A stretch of 64,000 nucleotides of DNA, taken from contig NZ_KK211217.1 of the NCBI RefSeq assembly GCF_000621165.1, positions 434,001 to 498,000 on the forward strand, given 5' to 3'. Both the position numbers and the translations under genes were made by a program. The notes under the pieces are model-generated. The model ran no database searches. It saw nothing but the letters and a program-made list of their open reading frames with translations, and was not told the origin of the DNA. This DNA is from Enterovibrio calviensis DSM 14347 (GTDB taxonomy: Bacteria > Pseudomonadota > Gammaproteobacteria > Enterobacterales > Vibrionaceae). Positions 1 to 10,726 of the stretch are shown in pieces (within the stretch, counting starts at the first letter, position 1; every line of letters starts with the position of its first letter).

Positions 1-108
1 AACAAATTCAATGTCGGGGTTGGCATTGAGGAACGCAATGGCTTCTTGCGCATCCGGCAGATTTGTATCTTTAGCCGTGAACATTTCCCTGTCTGTTTGA
101 TATCGCAT
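1..108 (-). CDS. Glutamine synthetase-family protein, N-terminal part (glutamyl-polyamine synthetase-like)
   Basis: Only the first 36 codons lie in the window; the gene runs off the left edge. The reverse strand reads MRYQTDREMF..., then an N-terminal helix ending in NPDIEFV. That matches the start of PuuA-type glutamine synthetases, where a beta-strand with this pattern opens the beta-Grasp domain. A GGTAGG purine run just upstream is a weak ribosome binding site. The gene is divergent from puuD-puuA, so it is probably a second gamma-glutamyl-polyamine synthetase. The family call rests on a short stretch plus context; the catalytic domain is not visible. Confidence 0.7.
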   Translation of the reverse strand, partial: MRYQTDREMFTAKDTNLPDAQEAIAFLNANPDIEFV

Positions 109-124
109 TAAACACCTACCTGAG

Positions 125-139
125 TGTAAATTATATTAA
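125..139 (-). promoter_or_regulatory. Candidate PuuR operator in the divergent promoter region
   Basis: TGTAAATTATATTAA matches the reverse complement of the E. coli PuuR site (AAAATATAATGAACA) at 11 of 15 positions. It sits 17 bp upstream of the start codon of the left-edge glutamine synthetase-like gene. The region from 109 to 425 holds no gene and separates that gene from puuD. It is AT-rich and must hold promoters for both directions. This is the weakest of the three PuuR-like matches in the window. Confidence 0.4.
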
Positions 140-425
140 CCACCTCCGTGGATATCTCTGAGTGAATAGTAAACACACACTAATGTCAACTACGTCGCAT
201 GTCACATAACGCTTATTATTCCTTCAAATCAATGCGATAAGGTTGGATAAATCAGTCGATTAGCTTTGTTATGGAAATGATAAATAAATCCTCAAATTTT
301 GTTACCTTGGTCTCTTGCGTAATTTATTTTTAACGTGTAGCGTGTGAAAAAACGAACGGGTAAGTGGCAAATACGTCATCGAAGTCTCCCTCAGTATGGG
401 CATAGCGAACGAGCAAAGGATGGTT

Positions 426-1205
426 ATGCGTGGTTCAACAACTCCATTAGTCGGCGTCACCGCGTGCAGTACTCAGTTAGGATTGCATCCTTTCCATATT
501 GCCGGTGAGAAGTACGTTAACGCAGTCGTTGATGGGGCGGGTTGCTGTCCACTTATTATTCCTGCCTTGGGCGACGCACTGCCAATGCGACAACTTCTTT
601 CTTCTTTGGATGGCCTGATGTTCACAGGGTCTCCGTCAAACATTGAGCCTCACCATTATCAGGGCGATCCTAGTGATCTCGGTACCGATCACGATCCTAA
701 ACGCGATGCGACAACCTTGCCGCTAATGAAACTGGCGTTGGAAATGGGTGTGCCAGTACTGGCCATTTGTCGCGGATTTCAGGAAATGAATGTGGTGATG
801 GGCGGCTCTTTGCATCAGAAATTGCACGAGGTGGGTGGTTTCATTGAACACCGTGAAGACAAGACCGCCAGTGTTGACATTCAATACGGCATTTCTCACA
901 CCGTGACCCTTGAACCTGGGGGCCTTCTCTGCGAGGCGTGGGGTCGCACCTCTGCCGATGTTAATTCTGTTCATACTCAAGGAATTAATCAGTTAGGTAA
1001 GGGCTTGCGACCAGAAGCGACTGCACCAGATGGGTTGATAGAGGCTTTCTCTGTCATTGATGCAAAAAATTTCGCATTAGGGGTTCAGTGGCATCCTGAG
1101 TGGATGGTCACAAAAAATCCTTTTTATTCAGCTATCTTCGAAGTATTCGGGGATGCCTGCAGAAGAAGAGCGAAATCGCGTGAGAAAGAATATGAGCAAG
1201 CTTAA
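426..1205 (+). CDS. puuD: Gamma-glutamyl-gamma-aminobutyrate hydrolase
   Basis: This cytoplasmic class I glutamine-amidotransferase-like hydrolase cleaves gamma-Glu-GABA to glutamate and GABA, the last step of the Puu pathway. The catalytic triad is visible: Cys115 in AICRGFQEMN, and His223 and Glu225 in GVQWHPEW. At 259 aa it is close to E. coli PuuD (254 aa). The ATG at 426 is preferred because AAAGGA lies 5 bp upstream; an in-frame ATG at 396 has no good ribosome site. The stop overlaps the start of puuA, so the two are translationally coupled. Confidence 0.88.
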   Translation: MRGSTTPLVGVTACSTQLGLHPFHIAGEKYVNAVVDGAGCCPLIIPALGDALPMRQLLSSLDGLMFTGSPSNIEPHHYQGDPSDLGTDHDPKRDATTLPLMKLALEMGVPVLAICRGFQEMNVVMGGSLHQKLHEVGGFIEHREDKTASVDIQYGISHTVTLEPGGLLCEAWGRTSADVNSVHTQGINQLGKGLRPEATAPDGLIEAFSVIDAKNFALGVQWHPEWMVTKNPFYSAIFEVFGDACRRRAKSREKEYEQA

Positions 1206-2538
1206 AAAATGGTTAAAAGATAATGAAATCACAGAGGTAGAGTGTGTTGTCGGTGATCTTTCTGGTATTGCACGAGGAAAGATAGCGCCTGTCGATAAGT
1301 TCATCAACGAAGGTGAAATGCGCCTACCAGAGAGTGTATTGCTGCAAACTGTGACCGGTGACTATGTCGACGATGACATTTATTACGCGTTGTTGGATGA
1401 AGCGGATATCGACTTCATTTGTAAACCTGATGAAGACGCCGTGTATCTCCTACCATGGACGATAGAAAAAACCGCACAAATCATTCACGACACCTTCGAC
1501 AAAATGGGAAACCCCATTGATTTGACGCCACGAAACGTGCTCAAAAAAGTCCTCAAGCTTTATGAGCAGCACGGCTGGCAGCCCGTCGTCGCGCCAGAGA
1601 TGGAGTTTTATCTCACGGCTCGAAGTGCGGATCCTGATTTGCCGCTAGAGCCACCCATCGGGCGTTCTGGTCGTGTCGAAACCGGACGCCAGTCATTTTC
1701 TATTGATGCCGCCAACGAATTCGACCCACTTTTCGAAGACATGTATGACTGGTGTGAAACTCAAGGGTTGTCCATTGATACCTTGATCCATGAGGAAGGT
1801 GTTGCCCAGATGGAAATCAATTTCCGTCATGGCGATCCACTCGTTCTTGCAGACCAAGTATTTGTGTTTAAACGCACCTTGAGAGAGGCCGCGCTCAAGC
1901 ACAATGTGGTCGCCACCTTTATGTCCAAGCCCATCACGGATGAACCCGGCAGTGCCATGCATTTGCACCAAAGTATTTTGGATGTGAAGACAGGCAAGAA
2001 TGTGTTTACCAACGAAGACGGCACAAGCTCCTCGCTGTTTTATGGACACATCGCCGGATTACAACAGTTCATTCCTCAAATGTTGCCTTTGTTTGCGCCG
2101 AATGTGAATTCGTTCCGCCGTTTCTTACCTGATACCTCCGCACCAGTGAATGTGGAGTGGGGGGAAGAGAATCGTACATGTGGTTTACGAGTACCGAGTT
2201 GTTCACCGCAAAATCGCCGCGTTGAAAACCGCCTTCCGGGAGCGGATGCCAATAGCTATTTGGCGATTGCCGCGAGTCTGTTGTGTGGCTATATCGGTAT
2301 GGTGAGAGAGCTAAAACCGACGCCACCTGCACAAGGCCGTGGTTACGAAATAAAAAGCCCAACACTGCCGTACACACTCGAAAGCGCATTGGAGTGCATG
2401 GAGAGCTGTGATGAGGTTTCGGAATATTTAAGCGAAGCGTTCGCCAAAGGCTACATCGCAGTGAAACGCAAAGAGCAAGAAAACTTCAAGCGAGTGATCA
2501 GCTCTTGGGAGCGAGAATTCTTGCTGCTAACGGTGTAA
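1192..2538 (+). CDS. puuA: Gamma-glutamylputrescine synthetase
   Basis: ATP-dependent ligase of the glutamine synthetase fold that joins glutamate to putrescine in the first Puu step. The N-terminal strand ECVVGDLSGIARGKIAP and the catalytic-domain signatures PEMEFYL, EEGVAQMEINF, GSAMHLHQS and NRRVENRLPGADANSYL are those of the PuuA/GlnA3 branch. Length is 448 aa from the ATG at 1192, which has GAGAAAG just upstream and overlaps the puuD stop by 14 bp; a start at 1153 is possible but lacks a ribosome site. The acceptor could be another polyamine, since a second family member lies at the left edge of the window. Confidence 0.88.
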   Translation: MSKLKKWLKDNEITEVECVVGDLSGIARGKIAPVDKFINEGEMRLPESVLLQTVTGDYVDDDIYYALLDEADIDFICKPDEDAVYLLPWTIEKTAQIIHDTFDKMGNPIDLTPRNVLKKVLKLYEQHGWQPVVAPEMEFYLTARSADPDLPLEPPIGRSGRVETGRQSFSIDAANEFDPLFEDMYDWCETQGLSIDTLIHEEGVAQMEINFRHGDPLVLADQVFVFKRTLREAALKHNVVATFMSKPITDEPGSAMHLHQSILDVKTGKNVFTNEDGTSSSLFYGHIAGLQQFIPQMLPLFAPNVNSFRRFLPDTSAPVNVEWGEENRTCGLRVPSCSPQNRRVENRLPGADANSYLAIAASLLCGYIGMVRELKPTPPAQGRGYEIKSPTLPYTLESALECMESCDEVSEYLSEAFAKGYIAVKRKEQENFKRVISSWEREFLLLTV

Positions 2539-2608
2539 GTATTCCAATCATTAAAGCTAGCTATTAGCAGACTAAAGAAAAGCACGAGAGCAGCGATGAT
2601 AAAGACGT

Positions 2609-2639
2609 GACAACCTGCGCGGTATAAACGCGGGTTGTC
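2609..2639 (+). other. Intercistronic stem-loop between puuA and the aminotransferase gene
   Basis: An 11-bp stem with one G-U pair (2609-2619 with 2629-2639) and a 9-nt loop, ending about 20 bp before the ribosome binding site of the next gene. There is no T-run, so it is not a classical terminator. It could stabilise the upstream message or weaken read-through. Confidence 0.45.
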
Positions 2640-2670
2640 GATAATAAACCAACATGGATGTGGAGGTCGT

Positions 2671-4059
2671 ATGACACACGCCGTGCAAAATCCAGATACA
2701 CAAACCCTACAAGCATTAGACAACGCACATTATCTTCACCCTTTCAGCGATCACAAATCGCTCCGAGAGAAGGGCGCAAGAATGATAGTGCGTGCAGAGG
2801 GGGTATACATTTGGGATAGCGACGGAAACCGCATCCTCGACGGTATGGCGGGTCTTTGGTGTACCAATATTGGCTATGGCGAAAAGCGCTTGGCCGATGC
2901 TGCACAGCGTCAAATGCTCGAACTTCCTTACTACAACAGCTTTTTCCAATGCGCACATCCACCGGTGGTGGAGCTTGCCAAAGAGATTGCTGATCTTGCC
3001 CCTGACCACATGAATCAGGTGTTCTTTACAGGGTCGGGGTCGGAGTCTAACGACACGGTTCTGCGAATGGTGCGCCATTATTGGACACTGAAAGGACAAC
3101 CTGAAAAATTCACCATTATTGGTCGTCACAACGGTTACCACGGCTCGACGGTTGCAGGTGCGAGTCTTGGTGGAATGAAAGCCATGCACAAGCAAGGTGG
3201 CTTACCTATCCCAGGTATTCATCACATTCCTCAGCCTTATTGGTATGGAGAAGGCGGAGACCTTTCTCCTGAAGCCTTCGGCATTCAAGTCGCACAAGAG
3301 CTTGAAAAAGCCATTCTTGAACTTGGCGAAGACAAGGTCGCGGCCTTTATTGCTGAACCATTCCAAGGTGCAGGTGGCGTGGTGATTCCCCCTTCTACCT
3401 ATTGGCCGGAAATAAACCGAATTCTGGAGAAATACGACATTCTGATGATCGCTGACGAAGTGATCTGCGGTTTTGGTCGAACCGGCGAATGGTTCGGCAG
3501 TCAGCACTTTGGCATCAAGCCAGATTTCATGCCGATCGCCAAAGGAATGACCTCAGGTTACATCCCCATGGGCGGCGTGATTGTCAGCGACAGAGTGGCG
3601 AATACTTTTGAAGAAAAGGGCGGTGATTTTAACCATGGTTACACCTATTCGGGTCACCCTGTTTCTGCCGCTGTGGCGCTAGAAAATCTGCGCGTAATGA
3701 AAGAAAAGAATCTGGTTCAGTATGTCAAAGAAGACATCGGCCCTTATCTGCAAAGCCAATGGCAAACACTCGCAGACCACCCGCTGGTGGGAGAAGCTCG
3801 TGGCCTCGGACTTGTCGCCGCGATTGAACTGGTAAAAGACAAAACTACGCGATCGCGATTCGACGAATCTGTCGGCATTGGCGAAATATGTCGCGACCTA
3901 AGTGTCGATAATGGCCTAGTTATGCGGGCTTGCGGCGACACCATGATTATCAGCCCACCGCTTGTGATCACTCATTCGGAAGTGGATGAACTTGTTGAAA
4001 AAGCACGTTTAGCGTTGGATCTCACCTTCGAGCAACTTCAAGTGCTTGGCGCGGTGTAG
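2671..4059 (+). CDS. spuC: Putrescine--pyruvate-type class III aminotransferase
   Basis: PLP-dependent class III (omega) aminotransferase of 462 aa. SpuC-family enzymes move the amino group of putrescine to pyruvate, giving 4-aminobutyraldehyde, a glutamylation-free route to GABA. Visible marks are GMAGLWCTNIGYG near the N terminus, GSGSESNDT (phosphate-binding loop), YHGSTVAGASLGG, MIADEVICGFGRTG with the PLP-pyridine Asp262, and IAKGMTSGYIPMG with Schiff-base Lys291. The ATG at 2671 has GGAGG 5 bp upstream; an earlier in-frame ATG at 2635 does not. It lies between puuA and the importer genes. Specificity for putrescine rather than spermidine or taurine is inferred from context. Confidence 0.78.
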   Translation: MTHAVQNPDTQTLQALDNAHYLHPFSDHKSLREKGARMIVRAEGVYIWDSDGNRILDGMAGLWCTNIGYGEKRLADAAQRQMLELPYYNSFFQCAHPPVVELAKEIADLAPDHMNQVFFTGSGSESNDTVLRMVRHYWTLKGQPEKFTIIGRHNGYHGSTVAGASLGGMKAMHKQGGLPIPGIHHIPQPYWYGEGGDLSPEAFGIQVAQELEKAILELGEDKVAAFIAEPFQGAGGVVIPPSTYWPEINRILEKYDILMIADEVICGFGRTGEWFGSQHFGIKPDFMPIAKGMTSGYIPMGGVIVSDRVANTFEEKGGDFNHGYTYSGHPVSAAVALENLRVMKEKNLVQYVKEDIGPYLQSQWQTLADHPLVGEARGLGLVAAIELVKDKTTRSRFDESVGIGEICRDLSVDNGLVMRACGDTMIISPPLVITHSEVDELVEKARLALDLTFEQLQVLGAV

Positions 4060-4178
4060 CGTTAATAGTATGGGTGATTGAGATGCGTGTGCTTCGGCAG
4101 ATGCATCCCGATCAGACCAGAAAGGAAATACGTGGCAGGGAGACAGGGATGTGGCAGTGCGCTCTCTCTCCTAAATAG

Positions 4179-5318
<1,140 letters not shown>

Positions 5319-5500
5319 CGACGCCTTGTCGCAGGTGTTACGCCGCGCTTATCCGCAGATTTAGCGCGGCGTGTTTCTATACCAAATGTATCGCTCGAAG
5401 GAGAGCCACTTAGTGAGATTAGCTGCCTAAGCATGTCGCATGTTAGGTGGTTGTCCTTCCAGAGCAGTGACCGCGATTGCAGCAGTAAGTAGGAGGTCTT

Positions 5501-6652
5501 ATGACGACCAGTAATCCGCAACCCAGTGATTTGCACCGAGGCGCAGGGCAGGGCGCGGCGAAAAAAGAGCCGCTGTTAAAAATCGATCGTGTCAGCAAGT
5601 TATTTGGCGATGTACGTGCCGTTGATGATGTGTCGTTAACTATCGATCGCGGCGAGATATTCTCGTTACTTGGCGGTTCAGGTTCGGGTAAATCGACCTT
5701 GCTGCGCATGCTGGCCGGTTTCGAGAAACCGTCCAGCGGTCGCATTTATCTTGATGGGGAAGACATTACTGATATCCCTCCCTACGATCGACCGATCAAC
5801 ATGATGTTTCAGTCTTATGCATTGTTTCCCCATATGACTGTGGCACAGAACATTGCGTTTGGACTCAAGCAAGACAAGATGAAGAAAGACGAGATCAAAC
5901 TTCACGTAGAAGAAATGCTACGTCTTGTTCGCATGGAAGCCTTTGCCAACCGTAAACCCCATCAGTTATCAGGCGGTCAACGCCAGCGTGTGGCCTTGGC
6001 GCGTTCACTCGCCAAACGGCCGAAGCTATTGCTTCTTGATGAGCCCATGGGCGCATTGGATAAAAAACTGCGGACGCAAATGCAGCTAGAAGTGGTGGAG
6101 ATTCTGGAGCGTGTAGGTGTGACCTGCGTGATGGTAACCCACGACCAAGAAGAAGCCATGACCATGGCAGGGCGTATTTCGATCATGCATGAAGGGTGGA
6201 TAGCGCAAACGGGCACGCCAACCGATATTTATGAAAGCCCGAACAGCCGAATGATTGCTGAATTTATTGGCTCGGTTAACTTGTTCGAAGGCGAGATTGT
6301 CACTGACGAAGCTGACCATTGCATTATTGAATCACAAGAAACGCCGCAGCCAATGTTCGTCGGTTACGGTGTCGCCACCAACCTTGAAGACAAGAAAGTG
6401 TGGCTAGCGGTTAGGCCAGAAAAAGCGCTGATTGGACGAGAGAAGCCGGATGATCAATACAACTGGGCAAAGGGCATCGTTCACGATATTGCGTATTTGG
6501 GTGGCACTTCAGTGTATTACGTCAAACTGCCATCTAACAAGATTGTTATGTGTAGCATGGCCAATATTACGCGTCGCCAAGACAGACCCACATGGGACGA
6601 TGAAGTCTTCATCAGCTGGGAGGCCACCAGTGGTGTGGTGTTACGCGTATGA
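5501..6652 (+). CDS. potG: Putrescine ABC transporter ATPase subunit
   Basis: Energises polyamine import at the cytoplasmic face. In order: Walker A GGSGSGKST (residues 58-66), Q-loop in MFQSYALFPHMTV, signature LSGGQRQRVALARSLA, Walker B LLLLDEPMGALD and the switch His in MVTHDQEEA, followed by a C-terminal TOBE-type beta domain. At 383 aa it is a full-length PotA/PotG-type ATPase. The start has GGAGG 6 bp upstream. Its last four bases ATGA are also the start of potH, indicating coupled translation. Confidence 0.9.
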   Translation: MTTSNPQPSDLHRGAGQGAAKKEPLLKIDRVSKLFGDVRAVDDVSLTIDRGEIFSLLGGSGSGKSTLLRMLAGFEKPSSGRIYLDGEDITDIPPYDRPINMMFQSYALFPHMTVAQNIAFGLKQDKMKKDEIKLHVEEMLRLVRMEAFANRKPHQLSGGQRQRVALARSLAKRPKLLLLDEPMGALDKKLRTQMQLEVVEILERVGVTCVMVTHDQEEAMTMAGRISIMHEGWIAQTGTPTDIYESPNSRMIAEFIGSVNLFEGEIVTDEADHCIIESQETPQPMFVGYGVATNLEDKKVWLAVRPEKALIGREKPDDQYNWAKGIVHDIAYLGGTSVYYVKLPSNKIVMCSMANITRRQDRPTWDDEVFISWEATSGVVLRV

Positions 6653-7599
6653 CCCATTCAACTTCTGCCGCCAAACCGAGCGCCGGTGCAGCAGCCCCGC
6701 ATAAATCACGGATCCTGTTTCCTAAAGGCCGATATGCCACCATGGGCTTTCCGTTTTTCTGGCTACTACTGTTCTTTGCGCTGCCGTTTGCCATCGTTTT
6801 AAAAATCAGTTTTTCAACGGCAGCCATTGCGATTCCGCCTTATGAAGCCATTGCGCAGTACGCGGATGAGGTGCTCGAGATTGTTATCAACCTAGAAAAC
6901 TATATTCGTATTCTTGATGACGATTTGTATTACCTCGCGTATTTGAGTTCTCTCAAAATCGCGTTCTTCTCGACATTGGGCTGTTTGTTCTTAGGTTACC
7001 CGATGGCGTATGCCATTGCCCGTGCGCCGGCACGAATGCAAACCGTGCTGTTGTTGCTGATCATGCTGCCGTCATGGACGTCGTTTTTGATTCGGGTTTA
7101 TGCATGGATGGGGCTGTTGAGTAACACCGGCATTATTAATAGTTCCTTGATATGGCTGGGGGTGATCACCGATCCCATTCAAATACTCAATACCAATGTC
7201 GCGGTGTATATCGGCATTGTTTATACCTATTTGCCGTTCATGGTACTGCCGCTTTATGCCACGTTAGTGAAGCTGGACGGGAGTTTGCTCGAAGCGGCGT
7301 CCGATCTCGGTTCACGTAACTTCAATACCTTTTGGAATGTAACCTTGCCGTTGTCAAAAGGCGGCATCATTGCTGGCTCCATGTTGGTGTTTATCCCAGT
7401 CGTGGGTGAGTTCGTGATCCCTGAACTGTTAGGCGGCCCTGAAACCTTGATGATAGGGAAAGTGCTGTGGCAGGAATTCTTTAACAACCGAGACTGGCCA
7501 GTTGCATCAGCATTGGCGATCGTGATGTTGTTGTTATTGATCATTCCGATCACCCTGTTCCATCACTATCAATCCAAAGACATGGAGGCTGACCGATGA
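6649..7599 (+). CDS. potH: Putrescine ABC transporter permease, first subunit
   Basis: Inner-membrane permease of 316 aa with six predicted membrane segments and the binding-protein-dependent permease fold. The cytoplasmic EAA loop, which docks the ATPase, is visible as LLEAASDLGSRNFNTFWNVTLPL. A hydrophilic N-terminal stretch of about 25 residues precedes the first helix. It overlaps both neighbours by four bases (ATGA), the usual tight potGHI arrangement. Confidence 0.9.
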   Translation: MTHSTSAAKPSAGAAAPHKSRILFPKGRYATMGFPFFWLLLFFALPFAIVLKISFSTAAIAIPPYEAIAQYADEVLEIVINLENYIRILDDDLYYLAYLSSLKIAFFSTLGCLFLGYPMAYAIARAPARMQTVLLLLIMLPSWTSFLIRVYAWMGLLSNTGIINSSLIWLGVITDPIQILNTNVAVYIGIVYTYLPFMVLPLYATLVKLDGSLLEAASDLGSRNFNTFWNVTLPLSKGGIIAGSMLVFIPVVGEFVIPELLGGPETLMIGKVLWQEFFNNRDWPVASALAIVMLLLLIIPITLFHHYQSKDMEADR

Positions 7600-8438
7600 A
7601 ACGTTGGCAATTTTCTACCGTGATGCTCTGGGTCGGGTTGGTGTTTCTTTATCTGCCCATGTTGATCTTGGTGATCTACTCATTTAACGCGTCCAAGCTC
7701 GTGACCGTTTGGGGAGGTTTCTCTCCAAAGTGGTATGCCGAGCTGTTTAAAGATGAGCAGATCTTACAAGCGGTCTGGACGAGCCTACGCATCGCGTTCT
7801 ATAGCTCCACCATGGCGGTAATTATCGGCACGCTGGCGGCATTTGTGATGACGCGATTCAAACGATCATGGGGACGACTTAGCTTGTCGAATATGATCAC
7901 AGCGCCTCTGGTGATGCCTGATGTGATCATCGGTTTGTCGCTGTTGCTCTTGTTCGTGCAAATGGGCGAGCTGTTTGGCTGGCCAGCAGAGCGCGGCATG
8001 ACAACGGTGTGGATCGCGCACTCGACGTTTTGTGCTGCTTATGTGGCGGTGGTGGTGTCATCGCGATTGCGGGAACTCGACTTTTCCATCGAAGAGGCGG
8101 GCATGGATTTAGGCGCGACGCCGCTGAAAGTCTTCTTTGTGATAACGGTACCTATGATATCTCCTGCGCTGGTGGCGGGTTGGCTGTTGAGTTTTAGTTT
8201 GTCGTTAGACGATTTGGTGATAGCGAGCTTTGTCTCTGGGCCGGGATCAACCACCTTACCCATGGTGGTGTTTTCTTCGGTGCGCCTTGGTGTGTCACCC
8301 AAGATCAATGCCCTCGCTACGTTGATTATTCTGGTTGTGTCTTTGTTTGCTTTCTTGTCTTGGTATGTCGCCCGTCGAGCGGATCGCAAGTCGCAAGAAG
8401 AGATGAAAAAACTCAGTTTGGAATCAGAGCAACATTAG
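7596..8438 (+). CDS. potI: Putrescine ABC transporter permease, second subunit
   Basis: Second inner-membrane permease, 280 aa, partner of PotH. The EAA loop reads SIEEAGMDLGATPLKVFFVITVP. PotI-family marks include LVMPDVIIGLSLLLLF and the late segment FSLSLDDLVIASFVSGPGSTTLP. It starts at an ATGA overlap with potH and is followed after 13 bp by puuB, so import and oxidation genes appear co-transcribed. Confidence 0.9.
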   Translation: MKRWQFSTVMLWVGLVFLYLPMLILVIYSFNASKLVTVWGGFSPKWYAELFKDEQILQAVWTSLRIAFYSSTMAVIIGTLAAFVMTRFKRSWGRLSLSNMITAPLVMPDVIIGLSLLLLFVQMGELFGWPAERGMTTVWIAHSTFCAAYVAVVVSSRLRELDFSIEEAGMDLGATPLKVFFVITVPMISPALVAGWLLSFSLSLDDLVIASFVSGPGSTTLPMVVFSSVRLGVSPKINALATLIILVVSLFAFLSWYVARRADRKSQEEMKKLSLESEQH

Positions 8439-8451
8439 GAAGCCGACCATC

Positions 8452-9780
8452 ATGCAGGAACACGCAGGCTCACAAGGAGCGTCACAATCTATGCAAAATC
8501 CGCCGATAGAGCATGCTGCCTCTTATTACGCAGCATCAGCCAATGCGTCAGCACAAAGAGATGTGCTGAACGAAGATATTACCACTGACGTGTGTATTAT
8601 CGGCGCGGGCTATACCGGTTTGTCCTCCGCGTTGCATCTGCTAGAAGCGGGATTCAACGTCATTGTGCTGGAAGCCGCAAAAGTGGGTTGGGGGGCGTCT
8701 GGTCGTAATGGCGGGCAGATAGTGAATAGCTACAGCCGTGATATCGACGTGATAGAGAAAACGGTCGGTGCAGAAAGCGCGAAGCTGTTTGGTGAAATGG
8801 CGTTTGAAGGCGGCAAGATCATTCGTGAACGTGTTGAAAAATACAACATTCAATGTGATTTGAAAAACGGTGGTGTATTCGCCGCGTTGAATGCGAAACA
8901 GATGCGAGAACTGGAGCATCAAAAGGCGTTGTGGGAACGCCATGGTAACAATCAACTGGAACTGTTGGATACGACTGAAGTTCGCAGTGTGGTTGATACC
9001 CAGAGTTATGTGGGTGGTCTGCTCGATAAGTCGGGTGGGCATATTCATCCGCTCAACTTGGCATTGGGCGAAGCGGCGGCAGTAGAGAGCTTGGGCGGAA
9101 AAATCTACGAGCATTCTGCCGCGATCCGTATTGAGCGTGGTGAACCTGTCAAAGTGTTTACCGATAAAGGCTCGGTAACGGCATCATTCTTGATTGTGGC
9201 AGGCAACGCCTATTTGGGTGGACTGATGCCAGAACTTCGCGCCAAATCGATGCCATGCGGGACACAAGTGATTGCTACTGAGCCATTGACCGACACTCAA
9301 GCCAAGAGCTTGTTACCACAAGATTACTGCGTAGAAGATTGTAACTACTTACTGGATTACTTCCGGTTATCTGGCGACAACCGCCTGATTTACGGTGGTG
9401 GTGTGGTTTATGGCGCAAGAGATCCCGCCGACATCGATGCGATTATACGTCCCAAAATGCTCCAAACGTTTCCTCAGTTGAGTCACGTTAAAGTTGATTA
9501 TCGTTGGACGGGCAATTTCTTAATGACCTTGTCGCGACTACCGCAGATGGGACGGATTGGTAGCAACATCTACTACTCACAGGGGTGTAGCGGTCACGGT
9601 GTCACTTATACCCATTTGGCGGGACGGTTGATATCGGAAATGATGCGTGGTCAGGCCGAGCGTTTTGATGCATTTGCCAGCTTGCCTCACCTTCCGTTTC
9701 CTGGCGGACATAAACTGAGCGTGCCTTTCTCTGCGTTAGGCGCTTGGTATTACACAGTCAGAGATAAGTTTGGGATATAG
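8452..9780 (+). CDS. puuB: Gamma-glutamylputrescine oxidase (FAD-dependent)
   Basis: DAO-family flavoenzyme of 442 aa that oxidises gamma-Glu-putrescine to the aminobutyraldehyde, releasing ammonia and hydrogen peroxide. The dinucleotide-binding motif is CIIGAGYTGLSSALHL near residue 50. GWGASGRNGGQ follows, as in PuuB/OrdL proteins, and a C-terminal FAD contact lies in YSQGCSGHGVTYTHLAG. The start at 8452 has AGGAAG upstream; an internal ATG at 8491 with AAGGAG before it is a possible alternative. It is the last gene before a bidirectional terminator. Confidence 0.85.
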   Translation: MQEHAGSQGASQSMQNPPIEHAASYYAASANASAQRDVLNEDITTDVCIIGAGYTGLSSALHLLEAGFNVIVLEAAKVGWGASGRNGGQIVNSYSRDIDVIEKTVGAESAKLFGEMAFEGGKIIRERVEKYNIQCDLKNGGVFAALNAKQMRELEHQKALWERHGNNQLELLDTTEVRSVVDTQSYVGGLLDKSGGHIHPLNLALGEAAAVESLGGKIYEHSAAIRIERGEPVKVFTDKGSVTASFLIVAGNAYLGGLMPELRAKSMPCGTQVIATEPLTDTQAKSLLPQDYCVEDCNYLLDYFRLSGDNRLIYGGGVVYGARDPADIDAIIRPKMLQTFPQLSHVKVDYRWTGNFLMTLSRLPQMGRIGSNIYYSQGCSGHGVTYTHLAGRLISEMMRGQAERFDAFASLPHLPFPGGHKLSVPFSALGAWYYTVRDKFGI

Positions 9781-9792
9781 CGATAGAAACAC

Positions 9793-9816
9793 AAAGCGCC
9801 CATGTTGGGGCGCTTT
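9793..9816. terminator. Bidirectional terminator between puuB and puuR
   Basis: Perfect 9-bp stem AAAGCGCCC/GGGCGCTTT with a 6-nt loop between two convergent genes. The A and T ends of the stem serve both strands. Confidence 0.7.
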
Positions 9817-9843
9817 ACTGGTTCGAATGATATGTTTTTGTGC

Positions 9844-10392
9844 TTAGAAGTTTGCTGGTGTCGTTGCACTGAAGATTCGGCATTCCTCTTCGAATGGATT
9901 CGCAAAGCGGTGAGGGCGATTGCTGTCGAAGTAATAGCTATCTCCGACCTCTAACACATAAATATCATCGCCAACCGTGAGTTCCAGTTTTCCTTCAATC
10001 ACAAGGCCAGCTTCTTCACCTTCATGCTGAAGCATGTCTTCACCTGAGTTTGTGCCTGATGGATAGATTTCAGACAAGATAGACAAGGCGCGATTGGGGA
10101 AGGCTTTGCCAACCACTTTCATTGAAACGCCATTAGAACCAATCTCAAGCAGATCTTCTTGTCGATAGATAACCGGTGTGGATTCGCTTTGGCTGATATC
10201 AGTAGAGAAAAACTCAACCAGAGACATTGGGATGCCAGACAGCACTTTTTTGAGAGAGCTTACGGATGGGCTGACACTGTTTTTCTCAATCATTGAAATA
10301 GTGCTGTTGGTTACGCCTGCACGTTTCGCTAACTCGCGCTGAGATAATCCTCGGTTTTTACGAACGGCCTTGAGGTTTGCACCAATATCCAA
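9844..10392 (-). CDS. puuR: Putrescine-responsive transcriptional repressor
   Basis: 182-aa regulator with an N-terminal XRE-type helix-turn-helix (residues 5-60, with LSQRELAKRAGVTNSTISMIE as the core) and a C-terminal cupin domain (about 105-180, including EGEEAGLVIEGKLEL and DSYYFDSNRPHRF). In E. coli PuuR represses the puu genes and is relieved by putrescine. It is read away from the second puuB-like gene. The intergenic space from 10393 to 10726 holds no gene but carries a near-perfect PuuR site. Confidence 0.88.
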   Translation of the reverse strand: MDIGANLKAVRKNRGLSQRELAKRAGVTNSTISMIEKNSVSPSVSSLKKVLSGIPMSLVEFFSTDISQSESTPVIYRQEDLLEIGSNGVSMKVVGKAFPNRALSILSEIYPSGTNSGEDMLQHEGEEAGLVIEGKLELTVGDDIYVLEVGDSYYFDSNRPHRFANPFEEECRIFSATTPANF

Positions 10393-10696
10393 TGTCCCAC
10401 TCTCCTTTGACTCAGTAACACATTTTACTACTGTAATAGATTTTGAACGTGCGATCCTACTTGGTGGGCTGTGATAAGCAAGTATTTTGTGATGGTGTCG
10501 TCACAACGTAAAAAATATTCACCAAACTATGATAGAGGAGTTTGAGGTTTTAACGGGTTGCTGAGACGGAAAAACCCCTAATTTACGCCAGATTTCATAT
10601 ACACGTCATTGAGTGATCTGAGCCAGAAGATTATCAATCAAATGCTCAATATGTATATTTTTCGCTTCACCTCGCTGTGGTGAATACGTTAATCTT

Positions 10697-10711
10697 TGTT
10701 GATTATATTTT
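10697..10711 (-). promoter_or_regulatory. PuuR operator, 14 of 15 match
   Basis: TGTTGATTATATTTT differs at one position from the reverse complement of the E. coli PuuR site. It lies 15 bp before the ATG of the second puuB-like gene, where a bound repressor would block that promoter. Together with the adjacent puuR gene this is the best-supported operator in the window. Confidence 0.72.
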
Positions 10712-10726
10712 ACACGGGTGCTGGTC

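Noticed and set aside
10493-10510. TGTGATGGTGTCGTCACA as a CRP site upstream of puuR
   Set aside because: The half-sites are 8 bp apart rather than the 6 bp required for CRP, so it is not called.
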